NCBI RefSeq assembly: GCF_001544695.2 | Contig: NZ_FCOM02000012.1 | Location: 1-64,000, forward strand | Reading direction: 5' to 3' | From: Caballeronia arvi | Lineage (GTDB): Bacteria > Pseudomonadota > Gammaproteobacteria > Burkholderiales > Burkholderiaceae | DNA: 64,000 nt | Shown here: one piece after another, positions 1-7,910 of the stretch | Layout of the letters: each line of letters starts with the position of its first letter | Numbering within the stretch: the first letter of the stretch is position 1 | Notes under the pieces: generated by a model | Seen by the model: only the letters and a program-made list of their open reading frames with translations | Databases searched by the model: none | Told to the model about the DNA's origin: nothing | Program-made: the position numbers and the translations under genes

Positions 1-219
1 AGAAACTGATCCCTCATTAAACCGCTTTCTTCCTTTGCTTCTCCGACTACCTGTCAGATGCGGTCTAGGCTAATACACCTGAATCCTGTCTCGTCCTTCG
101 AGGACTCGCCGGAGCTGAGGCCTTCCCCGGCAAATTCCATCAGGGCCAGCGGACCACAAACCGTTCAACAGGCCGGATATAAGTCTGCAGCCCGATCAGC
201 CACGCTAAACACGCAAATA

Positions 220-729
220 TCACCTGGCAAACCGGGAGGCGTCCATATAAGACAGCATGTAAATCGCATAGTCCGAAACGCCATCAACGAGCAGCCGGAA
301 TCGTCGCTCGCTCTCGATTACCGCTTCGTGAGCTTTTCGCTTCTCGCTCTCGTCGCGTACCAGCTTTAGGTAGCCAATTGGGGCTCCGTTTGGATCTTCC
401 AGCGCAATTGTCACCACGCTCGCCCACAGCACCGATCCGTCCTTTCGTTTGCGCCAGGCTTCTATCACGGAGCTGCCGTTTTCACGCGCGTGACGCAGTT
501 CCACTTCGAACGCCTCGCGCTCGTGCGAATCATCCGGAAGCAAGATTGAAGCGTGCCGCCCGATGATTTCCTCAGCGGTGTAACCGTAGATGGCCGCTGC
601 ACCGCGATTCCAGGTCGAGATGAAACTATCGGGGGTCGTAGCGAATACTGCTAGTTCGGTGACAGGCGCCGCCCACTGCGTGGCCGAATGTTCAGCGGCT
701 CGACTATCGGCGTTCTGGTTGCGCGTCAT
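220..729 (-). pseudogene. Truncated PAS-domain sensor protein
   Basis: The 169-residue product has one full PAS domain (about residues 22-130, with the PAS-typical stretch FISTWNRGAAAIYGYTAEEI and a PAC-like end around GYLKLVRDESEKR). It then begins a second PAS domain (ESERRFRLLVDGVSDYAIYML) and loses similarity at once, ending about 10 residues later in SYMDASRFAR. In complete proteins of this type several PAS domains precede a histidine-kinase core; no HisKA or HATPase sequence follows here. I therefore read it as the 5' remnant of a PAS histidine kinase broken by a rearrangement. The start is the ATG at 727-729. A free PAS protein is possible but the abrupt break inside a domain argues against it. 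Confidence 0.7.
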
Positions 730-1131
730 GGCCGTTCAATTTTTGTATAAGGGACGACAGGTATTCTACGGTTTGCAGGCCGCGTAAGCACAGCGGTCGA
801 TGAAGCGGGCACGGTGGCGCGGCTCACCTCAACGAGTCGTACCTGAGCTGTTCGCGTGCGCTGCCGAATAGCAGCCACGCATGAGTCGCGGGACCACCTG
901 ACGGTGAAGCGAATGGACTAGGCGCGGGGCCAACGGGACGATTTCTCGGAAAAACGTGCGCCATTGGCGGCTAGCGCCGGCAGCCAGAGGCTGAAGCACG
1001 TCGGGACTTCTCGCTGATTCGGCGCTCGAGAACCCTCTCAGTTCGCAGTGAGCGTCGCCACCGGCTGACGAGCACGACGGATACGCCGACAGCTACGGAG
1101 CTTTAGGCCTCCGCCCTGAGCCGCTCAGCCG
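730..1131. other. Non-coding stretch between PAS remnant and bluB
   Basis: About 400 bases with no ORF that reads like protein, no tRNA and no recognisable repeat. I see nothing to annotate. Confidence 0.5.
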
Positions 1132-1812
1132 CTATCGGGAATTCGACCCGGCCTCTTCGGCTTGATGATCTGCAGTTGGCCACCTGTTTTCGAAGACGCA
1201 CTCATCGACGGATCGGCGTTTAGCCCAGCGCTCTTTTTCGAGCATCGGTGCATCGTAGAAGCCTTCGACATGCCCGAAACAAAGGATTGCAACGGGCGTC
1301 GCGCCAGTGGGCATTCCCAGCAGCGCCGCGACCTCATGCGGATCGAACAGCGAAACCCACCCCATTCCGATACCTTCAGCCCGTGCGGCCAGCCACATGT
1401 TCTGGATCGCGCATGCCACCGACGCAAGGTCCATTTCGGGAAGCGTGCGTCGCCCGAACACGTATTGTTCACGCCCCTCCATTAGCGCCATGACGAGCAC
1501 TTCTGCGCACTCGCGTAGGCCCTCGACCTTGAGCTTCATGAATGACTCGCGGCGCTCGCCGAGAGCGTCCGCGGTGAGTAAGCGTTCGCGCTCGACCGAG
1601 TCGTGCAATCTGCCACGAATCCGCGGACAGGTGATACGCACGATCCTCCATGGCTGCATGAATCCGACGCTCGGCGCATGCAAGGCGGCATCGATGAGCC
1701 GGCGCATGACCTCAGGCGCTATCGCCACCCCGAGGAAATGACGCATGTCTCGGCGCTCATGGATGGCGCGGTATATCGCTTCGCGATCGGCTGGGCTGAA
1801 TGCATTTTCCAT
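1132..1812 (-). CDS. bluB: 5,6-dimethylbenzimidazole synthase (BluB)
   Basis: BluB is a nitroreductase-fold flavoenzyme that destroys FMNH2 with O2 to make 5,6-dimethylbenzimidazole, the lower ligand of cobalamin. The protein shows the BluB signature early on (YRAIHERRDMRHFLGVAI), then APSVGFMQPWRIVRI, and GMGWVSLFDPHEVAALLGMP, typical of the family rather than of general nitroreductases. I chose the ATG at 1812 (MENAFSPADREAIYRAI), giving 226 residues; an in-frame ORF extends to 1899 but its first 29 residues (serine/alanine-rich) look non-homologous. The gene stands alone, with no other cobalamin gene nearby, and no B12 riboswitch was found upstream. Confidence 0.88.
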   Translation of the reverse strand: MENAFSPADREAIYRAIHERRDMRHFLGVAIAPEVMRRLIDAALHAPSVGFMQPWRIVRITCPRIRGRLHDSVERERLLTADALGERRESFMKLKVEGLRECAEVLVMALMEGREQYVFGRRTLPEMDLASVACAIQNMWLAARAEGIGMGWVSLFDPHEVAALLGMPTGATPVAILCFGHVEGFYDAPMLEKERWAKRRSVDECVFENRWPTADHQAEEAGSNSR

Positions 1813-2487
1813 TGGTATCGAGCAGTTGTGAGGGTCGACTGCCGGCGATGATACTGCGGCGGCCGCGTACGAGTCTCGGCGCGACCAGTCAAAAGCCAAA
1901 GTAGCGATACCGCAAGCCGCGCGGAGTTCGCGGTGAGGCGCGGTCCTGCTGCGATTCCCGCTACAGCTTCTGCTGCGCAGACTGCCTCCGTCGCGCCGCC
2001 GAGGCTATCGAGAAGCGTAGCAGGCGCTAATCGCTGGCCGGTTCGGTAGGGCCCCCGCCTCCATCGGACTTTCGGGCCCGGGCATGATCACCATGTCGCG
2101 CGACATGCGCCGGCGTTCAGGCTGGTTAAGCTAATAGGTCGCTTTTCTTGTTTCCACGCCTGCGATCCGGCTCGACCGTTGCGCCCCTCCCGAAGAACCC
2201 ACCGCGCGCGACTGTGAAAATGGGCGTCCGTCGGATGCGCATCATCCTGGCTGCCAGTCCACTTGTCGGATAGCCCAGCCGGCACTAGATGCAACAGCGA
2301 TCCGTTCAGCAGCAAACACGGGTCCGACGCATTCCAATCGAAGCGACAGCGCCGGCTCAACCTCCTACGACGGGGGCATCGCGCCCATACGGCTGCTCGG
2401 CCAGAAAGCGCCGCTTAACCGGCCTGCCACGCCTCGCCGAATCCGCTTTGCCTTGTTATGACTCTACGTTTCGACTACATTGGAAAT
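1813..2487. other. Intergenic region between bluB and arsR
   Basis: About 675 bases. Several short ORFs occur on both strands but none has protein-like composition or a good ribosome-binding site. I looked for the conserved cobalamin-riboswitch boxes upstream of bluB and did not find them. The promoters of bluB and arsR must lie here. Confidence 0.4.
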
Positions 2488-2811
2488 ATGGAAGAAAAAG
2501 ACATTGTTCACGCCCTGGCGGCGCTTGCCCACGAACTGCGGTTGCGCGTGTTCCGTATGCTGGTTGTCGCCGGTCCGGATGGGCTGACGCCCGGCACCAT
2601 CGCCACGCAGCTCGATGTGCCCAATGCGACGCTTTCCTTTCACCTGAAGGAGTTGATGCACGCAGGGCTGGTCACACAGGAGCGTGACGGGCGCAGCTTG
2701 ATCTATCGGGCTGCCTACGGACAGATGAACGCGGTACTCGGCTTCCTGACCGAGAACTGCTGCCAAGGCCAGGCCTGCCTGACGCCCGGAACAGACTCAT
2801 GCAAATGCTGA
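2488..2811 (+). CDS. arsR: ArsR-family arsenic-responsive repressor
   Basis: A 107-residue winged-helix repressor of the ArsR/SmtB family, expected to repress the ars operon until arsenite binds. The winged-helix core runs from HALAALAHELRLRVFRML through TPGTIATQLDVPNATLSFHL to LVTQERDGRSLIYRA. The C-terminal tail is cysteine-rich (ENCCQGQACLTPGTDSCKC), which suits trivalent arsenic binding at a C-terminal site rather than the classical CVC site in the DNA-recognition helix, which is absent. The ATG at 2488 is preferred over the in-frame ATG at 2458, because the family normally begins close to MEEKDIVHALAALAHE. It is the first gene of arsR-arsI-arsC-acr3, with 12 bases to the next gene. Confidence 0.88.
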   Translation: MEEKDIVHALAALAHELRLRVFRMLVVAGPDGLTPGTIATQLDVPNATLSFHLKELMHAGLVTQERDGRSLIYRAAYGQMNAVLGFLTENCCQGQACLTPGTDSCKC

Positions 2812-2823
2812 CGGAGAACCTCC

Positions 2824-3300
2824 ATGAAGCGGTTTCATAACCACGTCCACGTTGAAGATATCGCGACCAGTGTCGCGTTCTATACGAACCTTTTCGCCGC
2901 GGAGCCGGCGCGCGTTGAGGTTGATTACGCGAAGTGGATGCTGGACGATCCTCGCGTGAACTTCGCGATTTCGACACGTGGCACGAAGGCAGGTGTAGAC
3001 CACCTGGGTTTTCAGGTGGACGATGTGGCCGAGCTGGCCGAACTCGCGCAACGCGCACACGCCGCTGACATGGCGCTGCTCGACAAGGGCGAAACGACGT
3101 GCTGCTACGCGCGCAGCGATAAGCACTGGGTCGTCGACCCGCAGGGACTCGCTTGGGAGCACTTCCATACCCTCGATCGCGCTCCTGTCTACGGCGAAAG
3201 CCGCCAGACCGTATCGTCGACCGACGCGACGGCCTGCTGCGCGCCGCGTGGCAAATCCGTGAGCATCCCGGTGAAACCGGCCGGTTCGGCCTGCTGCTGA
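2824..3300 (+). CDS. arsI: ArsI/CadI-family VOC metalloenzyme (organoarsenical C-As lyase candidate)
   Basis: A 158-residue vicinal-oxygen-chelate protein. ArsI enzymes are Fe(II)-dependent dioxygenases that cleave the carbon-arsenic bond of trivalent methyl- and aryl-arsenicals; close relatives are annotated as cadmium-induced CadI. The N-terminal VOC module (MKRFHNHVHVEDIATSVAFY) and the second (AGVDHLGFQVDDVAEL) are complete. The vicinal cysteine pair typical of ArsI is present in KGETTCCYARSDKHW, about residues 97-98. A cysteine-containing tail (TACCAPRGK ... SACC) extends beyond the core. Its position inside an ars operon favours ArsI over a cadmium role. Whether it demethylates organoarsenicals cannot be settled from sequence alone. 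Confidence 0.85.
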   Translation: MKRFHNHVHVEDIATSVAFYTNLFAAEPARVEVDYAKWMLDDPRVNFAISTRGTKAGVDHLGFQVDDVAELAELAQRAHAADMALLDKGETTCCYARSDKHWVVDPQGLAWEHFHTLDRAPVYGESRQTVSSTDATACCAPRGKSVSIPVKPAGSACC

Positions 3301-3339
3301 AGACCCACGACATCGGCAAGCAATAAGGCTATCGCCTCC

Positions 3340-3834
3340 ATGACCACAAACGTACTCATTCTCTGCACACACAATTCCGCGCGCAGCATGCTCTCTGAGG
3401 GGATGCTCAATCATTGGGCGAAGAAGCTCGGCAAGGACGTGCGCGCGTTTAGCGCCGGCAGCGCCCCGAGTGGCCGCGTCAATCCGTTTGCGCTCGAAGC
3501 GCTGACGAACGCGGGCGTCGATACTGAAGGCTATCGCAGCAAGAGCTGGGACGAATTTGCACAGGACGGCGCACCGCAGATGCGTATCGTCATCACTGTG
3601 TGCGACAGCGCGGCGGCAGAACAGTGCCCGTTCTGGCCGGGTAACCCCGTCAAGGTCCACTGGGGCTACGCCGATCCGTCGAACGCACTTGGCGGTGATG
3701 AAGGCAAGCGCCAGGCGTTCGAGCTCACGCGGCAGGCCATCGGCTATCGCATGCTGCAACTGCTGGAACTGCCCCTGGACCGTCTGAGCAATGCCGAGCT
3801 CCAGCAGGCGCTCAACAAAATTCTCGAAAGTTAA
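3340..3834 (+). CDS. arsC: Arsenate reductase, low-molecular-weight phosphatase type
   Basis: A 164-residue LMW-phosphotyrosine-phosphatase-fold arsenate reductase, which reduces As(V) to As(III) for export. The catalytic P-loop is at the N terminus, written LILCTHNSARSMLSEGML, with the nucleophilic cysteine near residue 9 and the arginine that closes the CX5R loop. A further cysteine in VITVCDSAAAEQCPFWPG (about residues 88-98) fits the thiol relay of this family. The partner reductant is not encoded adjacent. The gene follows arsI by 39 bases and precedes the arsenite exporter by 23. Confidence 0.92.
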   Translation: MTTNVLILCTHNSARSMLSEGMLNHWAKKLGKDVRAFSAGSAPSGRVNPFALEALTNAGVDTEGYRSKSWDEFAQDGAPQMRIVITVCDSAAAEQCPFWPGNPVKVHWGYADPSNALGGDEGKRQAFELTRQAIGYRMLQLLELPLDRLSNAELQQALNKILES

Positions 3835-3857
3835 ACCCTTCTCCGCCGAGCTGTCTC

Positions 3858-4928
3858 ATGAACACCCCCAACGTCGCCGCGGCGCGCAAGAGCGCTTCGA
3901 AACCGGGCATCAGTTTCTTCGAGCGATACCTGACCGTCTGGGTCGGGTTGTGCATTGTCGCGGGCATTCTGCTCGGCCAGATGCTACCCAGCGTTTTTCA
4001 AGCGATCGGCCGCATGGAGTACGCCCAGGTCAACTTGCCGGTCGGGTTGCTGATTTGGGTGATGATCATCCCGATGCTGGTCAAGGTCGATTTCGGCTCG
4101 CTACATGAAGTGCGTCAGCACATCAAAGGCATTGGCGTCACCCTCATAGTGAACTGGCTGGTCAAGCCTTTTACGATGGCGTTTCTCGCGTGGCTCTTCA
4201 TCAAGCATTTGTTCGCGCCGATCCTGCCAGCGGCACAGCTCGACAGCTATGTGGCAGGGCTGATCCTGCTTGCCGCCGCGCCCTGCACGGCAATGGTTTT
4301 CGTCTGGAGCCGCCTGACCGGCGGTGACCCGCTGTTCACGCTCTCGCAGGTCGCGCTCAACGACAGCATCATGGTGTTCGCGTTCGCGCCGCTCGTTGGC
4401 CTGCTGCTCGGCATTTCCGCCATCACGGTGCCGTGGGCGACGCTTCTGACTTCGGTCGTGCTTTACATCCTCATTCCGGTCACTCTCGCGCAGATCCTGC
4501 GCAAGATGCTTCTCGCCAGGGGCAAGGCCGCATTTGAGTCAGCATTGGCGAAGATCGGTCCCTGGTCGATCACGGCGCTGCTCGCGACGTTGGTGCTGCT
4601 GTTCGCCTTCCAGGGCGAAGCGATCCTCAAGCAACCGCTCGTCATCGTGCTGCTCGCCGTGCCGATCCTGATCCAGGTGTTCTTCAATTCGGCGCTGGCG
4701 TACTGGCTCAATCGCGCGGTCGGCGAAAAGCACAACATCGCCTGTCCGTCTGCCTTGATTGGCGCGTCGAATTTTTTTGAGCTGGCCGTCGCCACGGCAA
4801 TCGGCCTTTTCGGTTTCAACTCCGGCGCGGCGCTCGCGACCGTCGTGGGCGTGCTCATCGAGGTACCGGTCATGCTGCTCGTTGTACGCATCGTGAACCG
4901 CTCGAAAAACTGGTACGAGTACGCCTGA
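3858..4928 (+). CDS. acr3: ACR3-family arsenite efflux permease
   Basis: A 356-residue polytopic membrane protein with about ten hydrophobic segments, matching the ACR3 (bile/arsenite/riboflavin transporter) family rather than the ArsB antiporter. Landmarks are the N-terminal SFFERYLTVWVGLCIVAGIL, the conserved TM4 cysteine in LAAAPCTAMVFVWSRLTGG and the family segment FTLSQVALNDSIMVFAFAPL. It would expel the arsenite made by ArsC. It is the last gene of the operon and is followed by a hairpin at 4934-4959. Confidence 0.93.
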   Translation: MNTPNVAAARKSASKPGISFFERYLTVWVGLCIVAGILLGQMLPSVFQAIGRMEYAQVNLPVGLLIWVMIIPMLVKVDFGSLHEVRQHIKGIGVTLIVNWLVKPFTMAFLAWLFIKHLFAPILPAAQLDSYVAGLILLAAAPCTAMVFVWSRLTGGDPLFTLSQVALNDSIMVFAFAPLVGLLLGISAITVPWATLLTSVVLYILIPVTLAQILRKMLLARGKAAFESALAKIGPWSITALLATLVLLFAFQGEAILKQPLVIVLLAVPILIQVFFNSALAYWLNRAVGEKHNIACPSALIGASNFFELAVATAIGLFGFNSGAALATVVGVLIEVPVMLLVVRIVNRSKNWYEYA

Positions 4929-4933
4929 ATGTG

Positions 4934-4959
4934 CGCCGCGGGGTGATTCCTTCGCGGCG
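4934..4959 (+). terminator. Hairpin terminator candidate after acr3
   Basis: Seven-base arms CGCCGCG (4934-4940) and CGCGGCG (4953-4959) with a 12-base loop, followed by TTTCT, begin six bases after the acr3 stop codon. The T-run is short, so it is a moderate rather than strong intrinsic terminator. Confidence 0.55.
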
Positions 4960-5202
4960 TTTCTAACTCGAGAAAGCGCCTAGCTATTAGCCTGGTTGCG
5001 AGTCATGTGGTCGAAAGCGGCGTCCGTCTTGCCCTAGCCTGAAGAGTTTTGAGTCGGGCATCCAGGATGCCGCGCCGATTTAGCATTTGCCAGTGTTCGC
5101 GACCATGCAGGCCGCGACACGACACCACGTCTGCGTTTCCCCGGTTTGCCGAAGGGCACTGGACCAAGCCCCCATCCTCATTGAAGCCGTACCGCATCGC
5201 GC

Positions 5203-6111
5203 TTACTCGTTCTTCGCTTTTCGCGGTGCGTGCGCAGCTATCTCGCGCGCTAGTTGAACAAAGGAGCCTAGCGCAGCGGGCGGGTTGGGTTCCTTCCACG
5301 CGAGGTAGAGCTCGCTCTTCGCGTGCTGTTCGCGCAGAGGACGATAGACGACGTTGTCCATGTGCGTTCGTTGAACTGACGCCGGTACGAGCGTCACACC
5401 AAACCCGGCGCTTACGAGGCCAAGGGAAGCGTAGATCTGCCCCATTTCGAAGCTCGTGGACGGAGAAAATCCGGCAAGTGCGCACAACTGGTTGATGGTG
5501 GCGTGATAGTCCGGCGCGACATCTTTCCGGTAATTGATGACGCGCAACTGCATACAGTCCTTGATGGATATCTGCCGTTTGGCTGCGAGAGGGTTGTCCT
5601 TAGCGATGGCAACGTAAAACGGCTCCTGAAGCAACAAGACGCTGTTCAGTTGGGTATCCAGCGGCAAAGACCGGACGAATGCCAGATCGACGTCCCCTCG
5701 GTTCAGGGCACTGATCTGTTCAGCAGACGAGAACCAGCGAAGTTCGACCGTCACCTCGGGGTAACGCTGCTGGAATTCGCGCAAGAGCGGTGGCAGCAGT
5801 GTGTACGCGATGTGCTCGAAGAACCCGACCGCCACCCGGCCGATTTCCCCTCTTGCTGCGCGTTGTGAATCCACGATCGCGGCGTTTGTTTCGGCCAGAA
5901 TCCGTTTGGCCCGTTCTTCGAAAATCTGGCCCGCCGATGAAAGAGACACTCGCTTGCCCCGGCGCTCAAGAAGCGCGACGCCGAGTTCGTCTTCCAGTTC
6001 CCGTATCTGCCGGCTCAACGGCGGCTGCGCCATGTGCAGTTCACCCGCTGCCTTCGTGAAGTTGAGTGTGCGTGCCACCGTCAGAAAGTAGCGAAGATGA
6101 CGCAGCTCCAT
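5203..6111 (-). CDS. LysR-family transcriptional regulator
   Basis: A 302-residue LysR-type regulator. The N-terminal helix-turn-helix is clear (MELRHLRYFLTVARTLNFTKAAGELHMAQPPLSRQIRELE), followed by the periplasmic-binding-protein-like effector domain (from about residue 90, VAVGFFEHIAYTLLPPLL). I chose the ATG at 6111, where AAGG lies eight bases upstream; the longer in-frame ORF to 6216 would run into the divergent gene's leader. It is divergent from the dioxygenase-like gene at 6215 with a 103-base gap, the usual arrangement for a LysR regulator and its target. Confidence 0.9.
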   Translation of the reverse strand: MELRHLRYFLTVARTLNFTKAAGELHMAQPPLSRQIRELEDELGVALLERRGKRVSLSSAGQIFEERAKRILAETNAAIVDSQRAARGEIGRVAVGFFEHIAYTLLPPLLREFQQRYPEVTVELRWFSSAEQISALNRGDVDLAFVRSLPLDTQLNSVLLLQEPFYVAIAKDNPLAAKRQISIKDCMQLRVINYRKDVAPDYHATINQLCALAGFSPSTSFEMGQIYASLGLVSAGFGVTLVPASVQRTHMDNVVYRPLREQHAKSELYLAWKEPNPPAALGSFVQLAREIAAHAPRKAKNE

Positions 6112-6125
6112 TTGGAACCTTTTTG

Positions 6126-6135
6126 GTATCGATAC
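6126..6135. promoter_or_regulatory. Palindrome in the LysR/PhyH divergent gap
   Basis: The perfect ten-base palindrome GTATCGATAC lies 14 bases before the LysR start codon and within the shared 103-base divergent region, which is AT-richer downstream. It is a reasonable LysR operator candidate; assignment is by position only. Confidence 0.4.
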
Positions 6136-6214
6136 GCAACTAATTATATCTTTTACATTGGACGAGACGGGTCTTAGGATCATGACATCTGGCCAACAAG
6201 TCAGGAGACCCCTC

Positions 6215-7021
6215 ATGAAACTTACCGCGGCGCAGTTGGAAGCCTACGAGCGCGATGGGTTCGTTGTTCTGCCGGAGCTTTTCACGGAAGAAGAAGTCGA
6301 GCATATGAAGCGCGAGTTGCGCCGGATCCAGAAGATCGACACCGACCATCTCGTCCGTGAAAAAACGGGCGGCATCGCAAAGACGATCTACAAAGTTCAC
6401 GAAAAAGAAAGTCCGACGGCATCGGCGGTCTTTCACTCCGCAGTGCGCTCCCCCAGATTGCTCGAGCCGGCACAACAACTGATCGACGATCCCGAACTCT
6501 ACGTCTATCACACGAAGTGCAATCTGAAGACGGCTATCGACGGCTCCGTCTGGCAATGGCATCAGGACTTCGGCACCTGGCATATCGACGGCGTGAAAGA
6601 GCCGCAGATGACAACCGCGTTGGTCATGCTCGACGAGCCGACCGAAATGGGCGGATGTCTCTACTTCATCCCGGGAAGCCACAAGCTCGGTTCACTCGAT
6701 CCGGTGTTCGATGAGGCAACCGGTTACCGCTTCTACGTTGTACCCAAGCCGACGATGCTCGATATTCTGTCCAGTCATCCCAGGGCCGTGGCTATCGTCG
6801 GCCGCCCGGGAACAGTCGTGTTTTTCGACGCCAACATCGTACATTCCTCGGGTCACAACCTGTCCGGTGACGATCGATGGCAGGCCTATGTCGTCTACAA
6901 CCAGGTGAAGAACAAGCCTGAACAGGTCGAGCAGCCGCGACCGGATTATGTGCGTTCGACCAATTTTGCTCCTCTTGAGGTGGGTTCAGACGAGATTCTC
7001 GACAGAGTTCAGATCGGCTGA
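6215..7021 (+). CDS. Phytanoyl-CoA dioxygenase (PhyH)-family Fe(II)/2-oxoglutarate oxygenase
   Basis: A 268-residue member of the PhyH superfamily, Fe(II)- and 2-oxoglutarate-dependent hydroxylases. The opening LTAAQLEAYERDGFVVLPEL is typical. The metal-binding HxD is in VWQWHQDFGTWHIDG (about residues 112-116), resembling the corresponding motif of ectoine hydroxylase. The distal histidine is in IVHSSGHNLSGDDRWQAYVV (about residues 208-227), whose arginine would bind 2-oxoglutarate. The ATG at 6215 follows AGGAGA by six bases and replaces an earlier in-frame start. The substrate is unknown: no ect genes are nearby, so EctD is not claimed. Confidence 0.85.
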   Translation: MKLTAAQLEAYERDGFVVLPELFTEEEVEHMKRELRRIQKIDTDHLVREKTGGIAKTIYKVHEKESPTASAVFHSAVRSPRLLEPAQQLIDDPELYVYHTKCNLKTAIDGSVWQWHQDFGTWHIDGVKEPQMTTALVMLDEPTEMGGCLYFIPGSHKLGSLDPVFDEATGYRFYVVPKPTMLDILSSHPRAVAIVGRPGTVVFFDANIVHSSGHNLSGDDRWQAYVVYNQVKNKPEQVEQPRPDYVRSTNFAPLEVGSDEILDRVQIG

Positions 7022-7261
7022 ACTTCGGCAATGAACGCTGCTGCTTTCGATGTCTTGCTCACCGACCTGCGCCTCCCCGATATGGCGGCGTTGATTTGGC
7101 GCGGATGGTCATCGCCCGCCATCCAGCTATTCGCGTGCTCTTCGCCTCGGGCGAGATCGCTTTTGCGGACGATGCCACAGACTTCCCGTGGAAGGCTCTA
7201 TGCAAACGCTACTTAGTGTTGGAACTCGAGGAAGCACTACGAGACGCCGGCCGCCCGCAAT
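7022..7261 (+). pseudogene. Frameshifted response-regulator receiver-domain remnant
   Basis: From 7031 the frame reads FDVLLTDLRLPDM, the phospho-acceptor strand of a receiver domain, then turns to nonsense. Shifting frame by one base restores GGVDLARMVIARHPAIRVLF followed by ASGEIAFADD and a stop at 7259-7261. One G missing in the ATGGCGGCG around 7082-7088 explains the break. The first half of the domain (the acidic pocket strand) is missing and the remnant abuts the stop codon of the upstream dioxygenase gene. It is the 3' end of a hybrid histidine kinase or response regulator left after a rearrangement. Confidence 0.75.
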
Positions 7262-7358
7262 AGCGTTGGCGTCATCCAGATAACTTTCGCGAGTCGGTTT
7301 TTGGGCCGTCCGATCGCGCCAGCGCGGCATTCTGCGCCCCCGGTCCCTATCGTCGGCT

Positions 7359-7526
7359 CTTGAATTTTTGCAGAAGTTTTACCACGTTATTTCTAGCTCA
7401 GGCAGTGTGTCCTCCGCCCGATCGGTCGCGCGCTGCGTGTTTCGATTTGTTTGCTGGCAGCACGGCAGGCGAACTGGAGCGCGCAAGCCCGTTCTCTTCC
7501 TTGCTGCGTCGAAGGAGAAGACGATG
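7359..7526 (+). promoter_or_regulatory. Heat-shock promoter and leader, copy 1 (ROSE-like)
   Basis: A sigma-32-like -35 element CTTGAAT (7359-7365) lies 14 bases before TACCACGT (7380-7387), a partial -10. The leader then matches copy 2 (12297-12424) from GCTCAGGCAGT (7396) through 7428-7526, including a final hairpin: TTGCT (7501-7505), a seven-base loop, and the Shine-Dalgarno AGGAG (7513-7517) before ATG 7524. TTGCT pairing against a Shine-Dalgarno sequence is the hallmark of ROSE thermometers. The downstream frame does not encode an Hsp20, so this copy may have lost its original gene; it lies upstream of the HPF-sigma gene and dnaK. Confidence 0.55.
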
Positions 7527-7694
7527 AGCCACGTCTATCTGCGCTCGAACCGCATCGATGGCACCGAGCGTCGCTATCAAACTCCAGCGCCTTTCTCTGC
7601 ATGTCGCTGCTCGCGCAGCACGGCTGGCGCTCGTCTCGGGCCTTCCCTCGCGCCGAGGATTCGCCAGCCTCCGTCTCACATCCGCCGACGATAG
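7524..7694 (+). CDS. Short ORF behind heat-shock leader copy 1
   Basis: A 56-codon frame (MSHVYLRSNRIDGTERRYQ ...) starts at the ATG correctly spaced from the leader's Shine-Dalgarno AGGAG. The peptide is arginine- and serine-rich and has no similarity that I recognise; the first three codons resemble those of the Hsp20 behind leader copy 2, after which the two diverge. It is either a scrambled hsp20 remnant or an unrelated frame. From 7695 to 7910 nothing else was recognised. Confidence 0.25.
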   Translation: MSHVYLRSNRIDGTERRYQTPAPFSACRCSRSTAGARLGPSLAPRIRQPPSHIRRR

Positions 7695-7910
7695 CGCAAC
7701 GGCGATCGTCGGCGACGGAGCGAATGCCTCGTGTCCGACGCCGCAGCGCCTGGATCGGCGCGGCAGGACGACGCGGAGCAGTCGGGACGTCGCGTCTTCG
7801 CGCCGGGGGGCGGGCGACTTCGCATCGCGGTGGCGGATGAGGGAACTACTGCGGGGTACGCGTCGGGGATTTTCAATGAGCGGCGCTGCTGAACTGTAGA
7901 CAGGCTTGAG

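Noticed and set aside
1..60. Possible start of a minus-strand gene (ATG at 17-15 after a purine-rich stretch)
   Set aside because: Only five codons are inside the window, so nothing can be supported.
1813..2100. Cobalamin riboswitch upstream of bluB
   Set aside because: The conserved B12-box sequences were looked for on the minus strand and not found.
6215..7021. Ectoine hydroxylase (EctD) identity for the PhyH-family gene
   Set aside because: The metal motif resembles EctD but no ectABC genes are nearby and the surrounding residues differ, so only the superfamily is called.
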